A DNA stretch of 64,000 bases from Trichomonas vaginalis G3. Its lineage: Eukaryota > Parabasalia > Trichomonadida > Trichomonadidae. Positions within the stretch are counted from its first letter, which is position 1. Each line of letters starts with the position of its first letter. Positions 55,669 through 64,000 of the stretch are shown piece after piece. The position numbers and the translations under genes were made by a program. Location: assembly GCF_026262505.1 (NCBI RefSeq), contig NC_067204.1, positions 16,718,165 to 16,782,164 on the forward strand, given 5' to 3'. The notes under the pieces were generated by a model, which saw only the letters and a list, made by a program, of their open reading frames with translations, had not been told where the DNA came from and made no database searches.

Positions 55669-57267
55669 CCTGCTGCCAAAATCTGCTCGATGGAAGCTGT
55701 CGTTATGCCAATCTGAGGAGCCCCAGCAGGTTTCATCGAACGAATCTTCAAAGAGCATCTTCCGTGAAAAGTGCTATTGGTTTTGTAAACTTCTTTGCTC
55801 AGTTCATATGGACCGTCTCTGTCACCAGTATATTGTATTTGTACAGTACCAACAGTTGAAATACCACCCATAAAGTCTTCTGAGTCAGCAAATGGAATGC
55901 CAAGCCAAAAGTTTGAACGGTCTCCATTTGTATATTGAGTTTTTTGACTTCCTGTATGAGTCCATACTTTCACATATGGCATAATAGAACTTTGCATTTC
56001 AGGGTTAATGGTTGTTGTGAAGTTGTTGTTAAAGTTCATAGCATCTAATGTCAAGTTGTATGACCTCATATCCTCAACTGTAGAATATTCTTCTCTTGGA
56101 TAATATTTGCCATCTATGTTTATATGATATTAATACCAGGGTTGTAGAAACAAGAATAGTCATTTATAGTTCGTCTGAACAGTACAAACATAGTATCTGC
56201 GTGTTTCATTGCAGTTGTTAAAGCAATATCTGTTCTTGCACCTGCGGTTCCTGGATTTTGGTTTCCAACTTCACCTGCAAAGTCTTTGACAGATATTTGG
56301 TGTATAGGGAACATAAGTGGAACTGCAATATATTTGGCAGCTAAAGCATTTGAAATATCTGGGTCCAACATATAGACTGCAAGTCTGCTTTCTATTCTCT
56401 TGCATTCAAACTGTTCGCATGTAAACCTAACTGGGTCCCAAGCAGTTCCAGCAGCATTGAAATAATACCTTACTTCAGTGTTGAGGTTTGAGAAACCAAA
56501 GTCTAAGTCAACCTTATCTTTGCAAAATTCGGCGAATGACGTTTGATTTGCTCCCTTTACGTCTGTAAGAGTGAATGGGTCTTGCGTTGGTGCAATGACT
56601 AAGTTATTTTGCTTGGAGTAAGTTCGATAGAAATTTTTTCCTGCCCAGTTTGGCAAGTATCTTAAAAACCTGAAGATGAGGAAAGATGACAAAGGAACTC
56701 TAAGTTTCAGTTTTACTTTAGTGACAGCATTTCCATCTGAACCAGAAAGTTAACATAAACTCCTGGAACGTTAGGGTCAAGTCTTCTTATTTTCTCAATG
56801 GTTGCGTACTGGTCTGTTTGTTCTCTAGCTTGTGGTTGTACTGAGTTTCTCAAAGCGAACCATTCATAGTTTGCCCATGTTACTGTTTGGACTAGGTCAG
56901 AGTTAGAATATATCTTATATCCCATGAAAACTTCTGGAGCATATTGGTATCCGACATAGAAAATTCCATTGCAACCTTTCTTGTCAGACAACTTGGTAGA
57001 AGGTTTTATTTCAATGTCTTGTTCCACGTATAAGAATGAGTTGTCAATAGAAATTATATGAAACCTGTCGCAAGCAATATCTACTGTTGTTGAAGAACCT
57101 TCACCAAACTCACCTACATTTCCATAAGAAACAGCAGTTGTATATTCGTAAGTTCCAGGAACTATTTCTGACCTTCTAATGGCATTGTCGCATTCGTTAT
57201 ACCATTCGGAAACATTTCCATTCATGGCATCCAAAACTGTTGGCGTTATATTCTGAGCGGCGTACAT
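55662..57267 (-). pseudogene. Major capsid protein gene (probable double jelly-roll)
   Basis: The span codes for a beta-rich protein of about 530 residues. It opens MYAAQNITPTVLDAMNGNVS, and contains YVEQDIEIKPSTKLSDKKG, TRRYYF-like strands, QFECKRIESRLAVYMLDPD, TMFVLFRRTINDYSCFYNPG, and a C-terminal part with NFWLGIPFADSEDFMGG. Length, strand pattern and place in the structural block suggest the major capsid protein. About two breaks appear, so it is a fossil. Sequence similarity to the candidate in Polinton A is not obvious by eye. Confidence 0.6.
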
Positions 57268-57299
57268 TTCATATGGGTAAAAATATAGAATAGTTGGAT

Positions 57300-57944
57300 T
57301 TATTTGTCATAATAGAACCCACGTGGACCAAGCTTTACTTTCTTCCTGACTGAGTTTTTAACTCTTCTTTTTCCTTCATTGCCACTACTTTCACTAGATG
57401 AAGTTACTTCTTCACTACTTTCTACAACTCTTCTCTTCTTCTTTGGTGCCGCTTTTGGTAACTTGCCCTCTGCTTCAAGTTGTTGCATCTTTGCCTCATG
57501 TTCACCTAGTATGTTGTAAATTTCCCATGTCCTTTTTGCCTTTGGGCTCTGGTCGCCCATCTCAGGTAACCTATATCCTAGAAAGAGTTTGTCATAGTTT
57601 GTATTTGAGTCTTCGCGTATTGTTTGTATGACTCTTTCCTGAGTTTCAGGTTCAAGCTCTTCAAACAGTGCCTGTCCATATGGAATAAGCTCGTTTCCAA
57701 ATATATGTTTTTGTAGCCATTCTGGTTTTCTTTCCATGTTACCAATAATATCTTTTGTGAATGGGAAAGCTTCTACCCAATGTTTTAGTCTTGCGTCATT
57801 TATTTCTGTAGTTGGTTTTATTTTGTCAAGGAACATGTTTTTCAATACTAACATTTCATTTGGTACTGTCCATTTGAGTTTTCTTAAATATTCATCCCTT
57901 CTCAGTTCATTGTCTGCAAAGTAAGTTTTTATGACATTTTGCAA
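57300..57944 (-). CDS. Unknown structural-block protein with basic Ser-rich tail
   Basis: 214 residues. Helical body (RLKHWVEAFPFTKDIIGNME, then YDKLFLGYRLPEMGDQ). The C-terminus has a Lys/Arg cluster, a Ser/Glu stretch (ESSEEVTSSSESSGNEG) and another basic cluster. This resembles a nuclear-localisation or DNA-binding tail. It may belong with the long gene upstream (58067-60592). No family recognised. Confidence 0.45.
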   Translation of the reverse strand: MQNVIKTYFADNELRRDEYLRKLKWTVPNEMLVLKNMFLDKIKPTTEINDARLKHWVEAFPFTKDIIGNMERKPEWLQKHIFGNELIPYGQALFEELEPETQERVIQTIREDSNTNYDKLFLGYRLPEMGDQSPKAKRTWEIYNILGEHEAKMQQLEAEGKLPKAAPKKKRRVVESSEEVTSSSESSGNEGKRRVKNSVRKKVKLGPRGFYYDK

Positions 57945-58066
57945 ACTTTCGTTTGCAAGGTCATGTACAATAGGTTCTCTTCCTTCGCTCTCCCTAACTT
58001 TCTTTCTAAACTCTTCACCAAATATACCATCTCTATGGTTCTGTGTAGTTCTTTGAGATAAATGTT

Positions 58067-60592
58067 CTAGAACGTCAGGTGTATATTTCCATCAGCCATG
58101 TTCATTTCATACTGGTCCAAAATATCTGCATCTTTCATATCTTTCAATGGCATTAAAGCCGCGCTGAAAATACCAGCTATATCTGGTTCACCATTCACTT
58201 CCATTGCGTCTACAACTTCTTGGAATTGTGGTTGTAAGTTTATGAACCACCTATCCGAATTAGCTTTATGACCCCATCTCATTGTAGTTCCATAGTCTGC
58301 AGAAACAAAAGTAGGTCTGTTTCCATCTTGGTTAGGTTCTGAATGAACTTTAAACAATGTTTCATTTCTATATGTTTTCTTGAAATTTAACCTTTTATTT
58401 TCACCGAGTTCATCCAAAGATTGAACGTTAAATGCTCGTAAGTAAAAAGGGTTGTTGTATTTGTGTACATTTTCTTTCAGTACTTCCATTCTATGCTGAA
58501 TATTTTCATCTGGTGTTGGAGTCTTTTGTATGTCGGCAAACATTTTTCGATATTCTTCTACTATGTCAGCCGAATTTTTTTTAGACTCTTGGAAAGGTTC
58601 CATATTCTCCGCATACACTTGTTGAAGGTCAAGATTTTTCGGCTGTTCCAAATCTTCATCTAGTTCTGTGAAGTTAGTTTCCAAAGGAGGGACTTGTTCG
58701 TTTCCTTCAGGCTCTTCTAGCTGTTGTTGCTGAACTATTTCTTCCATGTCTGGTTGTATCTGAACTTCTTCCTGTGGAGTTTCTTGTACCTCATCTGCTG
58801 GCATTTCATATATTCCGAGACCGTTTTCAACAATTTCCCTATCTACGTCATCCGCATTCATAAGCCTTTGTTCTTTCGTTCCGTCTCTATTTTTTACGCG
58901 TTTCATGACGAAAGTTGAATTGTCATTTAGCTCTGACATCAAATATCTCGGAGTAAATTCGTTCATGTCATTTGGATGATATGCTATTAAATCATATCTC
59001 TTAGCGAGCTTGTATTTTCCAGGTTTGAAATTATATCCCATTTGGTGCTGAGTCATAAAGCTAAATAGGTTCGGGTCAGTATTTCCATCCTTGAACTTTC
59101 TAATAGCTTCTTTATATCTGTCACTAAAGTTAACAGTATCTGGGAAACCACACTCTTCCTTCAGCATTTTTAAGAATTCTTGGTTTCCTTGCTCTGTTTG
59201 TGCTGGTTGTGGAGGTGGTTGTTGTTGTGCAGGGTTTTGAACTGTTGGTTGTTGTGCTGGTTGTTGTTGTTGTGCTGGATTTTGAACTGTTGGTTGTTGT
59301 GCTGGATTTTGAACTGTTGGTTGTTGTTTTGGTGCATGCCTGTGTCTATGTCCATGTGACGATGTAAATGTTTTAGGTAGTCCTGGTGCAGGTGCTTCTC
59401 TTGGAGGGTTTGGTGGTATATAAGTTCCACCAGCTGGCACATATGTTCCATCTGCAGCATAATGTCCTACCTGACTTTTCGTTTTTAAGAAAGCATTTAC
59501 TAGGTCTGTTTTGGTCTGTTGTAACTCTTTTTCTTGACTTTCCACAACAGTTGCTCTAACGGAGTCATAGGCACTTTGAACTGCCTGTCTCGTTGCTGCA
59601 TCTGTTATTTTCGTCATATTTTGTGCTACTTCTCTTAACTCTTTGTCGAAACCTTCAGACTTCAGTTTCTTTCCAGATGAGAAGTCGTTCACTTGTTTCA
59701 CCTTACTATGAAGAGCTTCGAAGGCATTCTTAAAGTCAGCATTTGTTAAAGCTTCATTTGAACTGTCTTCATCCGCTTGTATTTTTGTCCTTATTGACCC
59801 TATAAGCTGGGCTGCTTTAGCGTTGGCTTGGGCATCTAACCAGTCATTGTTAGCTTTTATATATTCTGCGCTTTTCATTGCCTTTTGCATGGCTGCGTCG
59901 TTATTTTTACTTTCTTGTGCTAAGTTTTCATACTGTACGGTTTGGTTTTGCAACTGTAAAAGTTTTTCTGCCTTTACATTTGCTTCAACTTCTTTTTTAT
60001 ACTCATCGCTATCCATATATGTCTTCAGGGCTTTTTGTTTTATCTCTTCATCTTTCAGTACTTTATATTGAGTAGTATGGTTTTTCAAATTTACAACATC
60101 TTGTTCCATTTTTGCTACTTCTGCTGCTTTTTCTGACACTTTTTTCGCATATTCCTCTGTACTTAGTTCTTTCAGTTGTTCTTCTTTCTTCTTTTTCTCT
60201 ACGTTTAACTCATTGAGTTTCTTTGTGTGTCTGTCATATTCTAGTTTCTTTTCGTTTTCACCTATTTGCTTCTGTATGTCTATGTTTGACTTTTTGACAT
60301 CTGATATTTGATTTTTGAGTGAACTCAAATTCATTTGACTTTGAGGGTTATAAGCTGTTCCGTCTGCAGCTCCACCATAGCCTGCCATTTTCGCTAAAAG
60401 TGCCGCTCTTAAACCTCCACTCTGTGCACCAATAACTCGGCTTAAAAGCATAGGGTTGCTTGACATTTGTTGCAACATAGTGGGGTCATTCAGCATTTGT
60501 TGTTGCAACTGTTGTTGTGGTGTCAGTCTTACTTTTGGATGTTTCAATGCTCCCTTCCTCTTACGTATATTCTTACGTAGCTTACGTGGCAT
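58067..60592 (-). CDS. Large coiled-coil/Gln-rich structural protein
   Basis: 841 residues. Basic start (MPRKLRKNIRKRKGALKHPK), Gln-rich stretch, then about 250 residues of coiled coil (KKLEYDRHTKKLNELNVEKK, EQDVVNLKNHTTQYKVLKDE). A Pro/Gln repeat region (QQPTVQNPAQ units near residues 420-460) follows, then a folded C-terminal part with acidic stretches. The largest gene of Polinton B. I do not recognise it. Possibly a scaffold, core or polyprotein of the virion; there is no counterpart of this size in A. Confidence 0.5.
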   Translation of the reverse strand: MPRKLRKNIRKRKGALKHPKVRLTPQQQLQQQMLNDPTMLQQMSSNPMLLSRVIGAQSGGLRAALLAKMAGYGGAADGTAYNPQSQMNLSSLKNQISDVKKSNIDIQKQIGENEKKLEYDRHTKKLNELNVEKKKKEEQLKELSTEEYAKKVSEKAAEVAKMEQDVVNLKNHTTQYKVLKDEEIKQKALKTYMDSDEYKKEVEANVKAEKLLQLQNQTVQYENLAQESKNNDAAMQKAMKSAEYIKANNDWLDAQANAKAAQLIGSIRTKIQADEDSSNEALTNADFKNAFEALHSKVKQVNDFSSGKKLKSEGFDKELREVAQNMTKITDAATRQAVQSAYDSVRATVVESQEKELQQTKTDLVNAFLKTKSQVGHYAADGTYVPAGGTYIPPNPPREAPAPGLPKTFTSSHGHRHRHAPKQQPTVQNPAQQPTVQNPAQQQQPAQQPTVQNPAQQQPPPQPAQTEQGNQEFLKMLKEECGFPDTVNFSDRYKEAIRKFKDGNTDPNLFSFMTQHQMGYNFKPGKYKLAKRYDLIAYHPNDMNEFTPRYLMSELNDNSTFVMKRVKNRDGTKEQRLMNADDVDREIVENGLGIYEMPADEVQETPQEEVQIQPDMEEIVQQQQLEEPEGNEQVPPLETNFTELDEDLEQPKNLDLQQVYAENMEPFQESKKNSADIVEEYRKMFADIQKTPTPDENIQHRMEVLKENVHKYNNPFYLRAFNVQSLDELGENKRLNFKKTYRNETLFKVHSEPNQDGNRPTFVSADYGTTMRWGHKANSDRWFINLQPQFQEVVDAMEVNGEPDIAGIFSAALMPLKDMKDADILDQYEMNMADGNIHLTF

Positions 60593-60700
60593 TTTAAGTG
60601 AAGTTAAAAAGCGGTTTTTGACAGATGTTTATATGACACTTTTTGTTCAGCACAAAAAACTACTCGGTCAAAGTGTACGATGAAATTCATGAAAATTCAA

Positions 60701-60755
60701 GAGGGTAGAAATGAGGTTAGAAAAGAGGTTAGATCTAACCTTCTACCCTAAACAT
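60701..60755 (-). promoter_or_regulatory. AGATCT module (reverse), TAACC type
   Basis: GGTTAGATCTAACC core; read on the - strand GGGTA/GGTTA left, TAACC, TAACC, TACCC right. Upstream of 58067-60592. Confidence 0.7.
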
Positions 60756-61004
60756 TATTTTTTGGTCATTTACGCTCATTACGATGAAATCATGACAAAA
60801 CATTTACGAAGAAGTCTTGACAAAACATGTACGAAGAAGTCTTGACAAAACATTTACGAAGAAGTCTTGACAAAACATTTACGATGAAATCATGACAAAA
60901 CATTTACGATGAAGTCTTGACAAAACATTTACGAAGAAGTCTTGACAAAACATTTACGATGAAATCATGACAAAACATTTACGATGAAATCATGAGTTTT
61001 CTAC

Positions 61005-61055
61005 GATGTTAGAAAACATGTTAGAAAACGTGTTAGATCTAACATGCTAACATAA
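61005..61055 (-). promoter_or_regulatory. AGATCT module (reverse), TAACA type
   Basis: TGTTAGATCTAACA core with three TAACA-type half-sites. Confidence 0.7.
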
Positions 61056-61156
61056 ACATTATTTTTGGTCATTTACGCTCATTACGAAGAAGTTTGACAA
61101 AACATTTACGATGAAATCATGACAAAACATTTACGATGAAATCATGAGTTTTCTAC

Positions 61157-61211
61157 GATGTTAGAAAACATGTTAGAAAACGTGTTAGATCTAACATGCT
61201 AACATAAACAT
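61157..61211 (-). promoter_or_regulatory. AGATCT module (reverse), TAACA type
   Basis: Near-duplicate of 61005-61055, including neighbouring iterons, so this ~150-bp block is tandemly duplicated. Confidence 0.7.
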
Positions 61212-61341
61212 TATTTTTGGTCATTTACGCTCATTACGAAGAAGTTTGACAAAACATTTACGATGAAATCATGACAAAAAAGTCAACGGCTGGTCGGCTG
61301 GGGTTCGGTCCTCCTCTTGGGTCTTGGGAAAAATTTCTTAT

Positions 61342-61372
61342 GGGCTAGAAGGCACGAAGTGCCTGGAAGCCC
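61342..61372 (-). other. 31-nt terminal fold-back 2, right end of B
   Basis: GGGCT/AGCCC outer stem with GGCAC/GTGCC inner stem. Confidence 0.75.
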
Positions 61373-61413
61373 ATCCCAAGAAAAAAAAACTTCATTTATA
61401 CTAAACATCTTCA

Positions 61414-61444
61414 GGGCTAGAAGGCACGAAGTGCCTGGAAGCCC
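61414..61444 (-). other. 31-nt terminal fold-back 1, right end of B
   Basis: GGGCT/AGCCC and GGCAC/GTGCC stems, next to the T run. Confidence 0.75.
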
Positions 61445-61449
61445 CACTA

Positions 61450-61480
<31 letters not shown>

Positions 61481-61484
<4 letters not shown>

Positions 61485-63651
61485 ATAAAGTATTCTTTTG
61501 TGATTTATCAAATAGCTCAATTTTAAAATAGATTTTATTCTAATAATAAATTGAATGAGTTTCGCTTACGTTTAGAATTTAATGATTTTTTCGTTCACAG
61601 AAGAGTCATTGATATCCAATATCACAAAACAGCAAAGACACACCATAATAAATGATATTGAAGCTAAATATTACATATTTCAACATATCTAAAAAATTAT
61701 TAAGATTAGATCTCATGCAATGCCGAGCAGTTTCCTAAAGCATAATTACTTATTTATACAGAATCATGTATATCATTTTCATATTGCAAATTATATATAT
61801 TCTCACGAAGCAACATGAAATAGACTGTCCGAATTTAAATTCAAATAAAAATCTAATTCCAAAGATTTTCTTACAATATGTAATCTCGGTGTTGATTACT
61901 CGAATACAAAGGATGCACGTAATTTACAAATAGTTGCATTAATAGTAGTACAACAAAAATTTGATTTTTAGCTTGTCACTTGATATATAAAAATTGCAAA
62001 AACTCAATCAAAAATAGGATTTGGACAACTTTTTAAAATTGTGAGAAAAATTATATCGGCACATTCTATTCAATTTTAAAGTATTTCTTTCATATTCCAA
62101 TCGATTATTCAATAATTGCCAATCACAAATTTTAGTTCAAAATTCAAAAAAACCTAATTTTAAACTGTCTTTCATATGTAAAGTCTCCTATTCAAATTTT
62201 TAAAAAGGGGTTTTATCAATATTGTGGGGGAGAGGACGATAAGGAGACCGACCAAATGAAAACACTCAATTTTTAGGCATGCCTCAGAAAAATATAAATA
62301 AAAATTATATGATATTATGCATGAGGATAGTATATAGATTAAAATAATAATGCTTTATTTTCCCTCTCAATTTTGTAACGTGCTCGAGGAAAATGGTATT
62401 ACTGAATATAGAATCAGTAATAGGAATACAACAAAACAAATAATATTTTTTTGGATAACAAAGCGTCAAAAGATTATTGAAAATCTGATAAATTGGTAAT
62501 AAATCAGTGTTACAAGTAGAATAAATCCAACAAAGTGGATGTGATTTTGTAAGGTAACAATTTACATTAAATTCTCTCTTCTTGAGCATCTAATTTGGCA
62601 AGCTTTGAGAACAATGAGAAAATTCTTTGTAATAATGGGTATCTTTTCATCATGGAAGATCTGTGTTTTAAATCCTTATAATGACTTTTCTAAAAAGATA
62701 ATTATGCGTTTTGAAATTCGTGAAATTTGGAATCAGTAAATGAAATCCAACCTCTTTATGAAGCACATCTATGCAAATTTTGATCTTATTTGATCAAAAA
62801 TGCTTTATTATGGTTTTCTGTAAGAAGATCGAGTTGGTTCCCATTAGAAAGAAAAGTGACAAGAATGAAAAAATTCATATTTTCTTAATATTATTAGTGT
62901 ATAAAGATCATTTTTATGTTCAATTTAAAATCCATTTTTATCTGAATTTTGGAGTTTTTGACAGATTTTGAAAATTGCATCAAGCAAATTAAAAATAATT
63001 TATGATTTTGATATACTGATAATCCTTTTATAGAATAGTATTTCTTCTTACCAGCTTAAAAACACTAAAAACCATATAGTTGCATTTAATAGAAGTGCAA
63101 ATTCTCAATGCATGTATATTTAATAATGTATTCTTAGTCATATTGCATCAAATTAATAAAAGTAACTAAGGGGATATGATTGCTTTAATATAACATAAAC
63201 ATTAAAATTATCAAATGAGATATATTCCGAAAATGAGCATAATCAACTTGTATTCAAACATACTAACAGAATATGTTCGATTTATACTTCAAAAGCTTTT
63301 AATATTTGCTTATAAAATATGATATTTAAACTATTCCAAACAAAGTTGAATTAATCCAATTGAATTATCAGAACACTTATTTAAACTAGGCTAAGATTTA
63401 TATTTTAATAACAGTTCTGAATAATTCAGATAATTAATACGAGTGGGGGACAAACTCGCCCATTGTCACTTTTCATTAACCTTAAACTTGTAATTTTCAT
63501 TATTTTTAATTAACCTTATTTCTTTCCCAATTCCTGATTTATTTTATTCACTTACTATTAAAAGTCACATTTTAATAAAATATAATAATTTATTTATAGC
63601 ATTTTTTACTATACTGTAATAAAAAATTAATTATAATAAATTAAATGTTTA
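61481..63651. other. AT-rich spacer
   Basis: No convincing gene. A - strand stretch around 62305-62700 may be an old ankyrin-like remnant (HPLCWIYSTCN...), too decayed to call. Confidence 0.4.
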
Positions 63652-64000
63652 TTAAATCAAATGTTTTCTTTGCAATAATATTTTTAATGTTGAGTAAACA
63701 ATGTTGGGATCAAGTGTATCATTTTTCAGACCTTTCTGAACAGCTTCAAGCATACTGATGCATTCGACTTTTTTAAATTGTGTCATTTCTTCGAAATCTC
63801 TTGTGACTTTTTTGATAACTTTAACACTTCTCTCTGAATCCAGACCTTTAATTTGCAACTTAATCAGGAATGAAGGAACAACACTGGAATATAACTCGAT
63901 GACAAGTTCATCGAGTCGAAGATTTGGTTGTACACCACTTGTATGTGCCGGATACCATTGTGTCAAATTTTTTCTGAAATTAACTTTAAAAGTACTAAGT
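63652..64000 (-). CDS. Host gene C-terminal part, possibly Mo25-like (partial)
   Basis: The frame is open to the right edge, so the start lies outside the window. About 115 residues are seen, ending LLQRKHLI. The segment LDELVIELYSSVVPSFLIKL, then DSERSVKVIKKVTRDFEEM, is helical and resembles the N-terminal repeat of Mo25/CAB39 scaffold proteins ('...ELYNSGLLSTLVADLQ...'). The resemblance is weak and the protein ends earlier than normal Mo25, so it could be another helical-repeat protein or a truncated copy. Confidence 0.4.
   Translation of the reverse strand, partial: LSTFKVNFRKNLTQWYPAHTSGVQPNLRLDELVIELYSSVVPSFLIKLQIKGLDSERSVKVIKKVTRDFEEMTQFKKVECISMLEAVQKGLKNDTLDPNIVYSTLKILLQRKHLI

Larger units (their letters stand above)
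60776..61275 (-). repeat. Iteron-like repeats, right subterminal region of B
   Basis: Constant TTGACAAAACATTTACG with variable AAGAAGTC or ATGAAATCA parts, interspersed with two modules. Inverse orientation to the left array. Confidence 0.8.
38288..61480. mobile_element. Polinton/Maverick B
   Basis: About 23.2 kb between an A run (38288-38308) and a T run (61452-61480), each followed inward by an inverted GGTAGTGGGGCTTCC sequence. It has integrase, packaging ATPase, a major capsid candidate, fibre and minor capsid homologues of Polinton A, plus a superfamily 3 helicase and an adenine methyltransferase. No family B polymerase or protease was recognised. The A/T runs hide any 6-bp target duplication. 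About five breaks are apparent, so it is a fossil copy. Its ends have diverged more than those of A, so it is probably older or of a family with short repeats. Confidence 0.9.
61341..61480 (-). repeat. Polinton B right terminal inverted repeat
   Basis: Inverse of 38288-38420, with the same two fold-backs and a 29-nt T run at the tip. Confidence 0.8.

Noticed and set aside
38288-61480. Target-site duplication of Polinton B
   Set aside because: Flanks AAAAAT and AAATAT are similar but low-complexity next to A and T runs; no 6-bp duplication can be claimed.
62305-62589. Possible ankyrin-like remnant
   Set aside because: Only a vague resemblance; no repeat register can be shown.

Overview
The window is nuclear DNA of a trichomonad, most likely Trichomonas vaginalis. 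The reasons are a mariner of the Tvmar1 type, two very large Polinton/Maverick elements with different termini, fragments of BspA-like surface leucine-rich-repeat genes and DUF3447-type ankyrin genes, AT-rich spacers and no visible introns. Species-level naming is inference from these families, not from a database match.

Layout. 1-642: 3' end of a host leucine-rich-repeat gene on the + strand. 976-25886: a mariner of about 1.3 kb split by Polinton A (1372-24972, 23.6 kb, 727-bp terminal inverted repeats, 6-bp target duplication CCGGAT). 26001-29249: a broken host BspA-like gene on the - strand. 29596-34433: a host ankyrin gene on the - strand, invaded and inflated by a 37-nt minisatellite that has amplified together with one ankyrin repeat. 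34434-38287: AT-rich spacer with GC-rich fold-back elements. 38288-61480: Polinton B (23.2 kb, termini of A/T runs plus paired hairpins). 61481-63651: spacer. 63652-64000: start-truncated host gene on the - strand.

The two Polintons share a morphogenesis plan: packaging ATPase, integrase, major capsid protein, two families of candidate minor capsid proteins, small amphipathic proteins, and a phage-tail-like receptor fibre. Their core proteins are strongly diverged and their replication genes differ. A has a protein-primed family B DNA polymerase. B has no recognisable polymerase but has a D5-like superfamily 3 helicase and a Dam-like adenine methyltransferase. Both look largely whole in gene content with roughly five breaks each, and A is young as judged by its near-identical ends. 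They are treated here as fossils, and individual lesions are not listed.

The most unusual feature is an accessory cassette zone in the middle of each element (10.7-15.6 kb and 46.8-50.4 kb). KilA-N-type genes and an unknown gene ('C') are far more alike between the two elements than their core genes are. They are separated by about 22 copies of a palindromic module built on AGATCT with covarying half-sites. Modules left of gene C all point one way and modules right of it all point the other way, and gene C sits at the physical midpoint of both elements. The module core contains GATC, the usual Dam-type site. This zone looks like an exchangeable-cassette system with its own sequence polarity.
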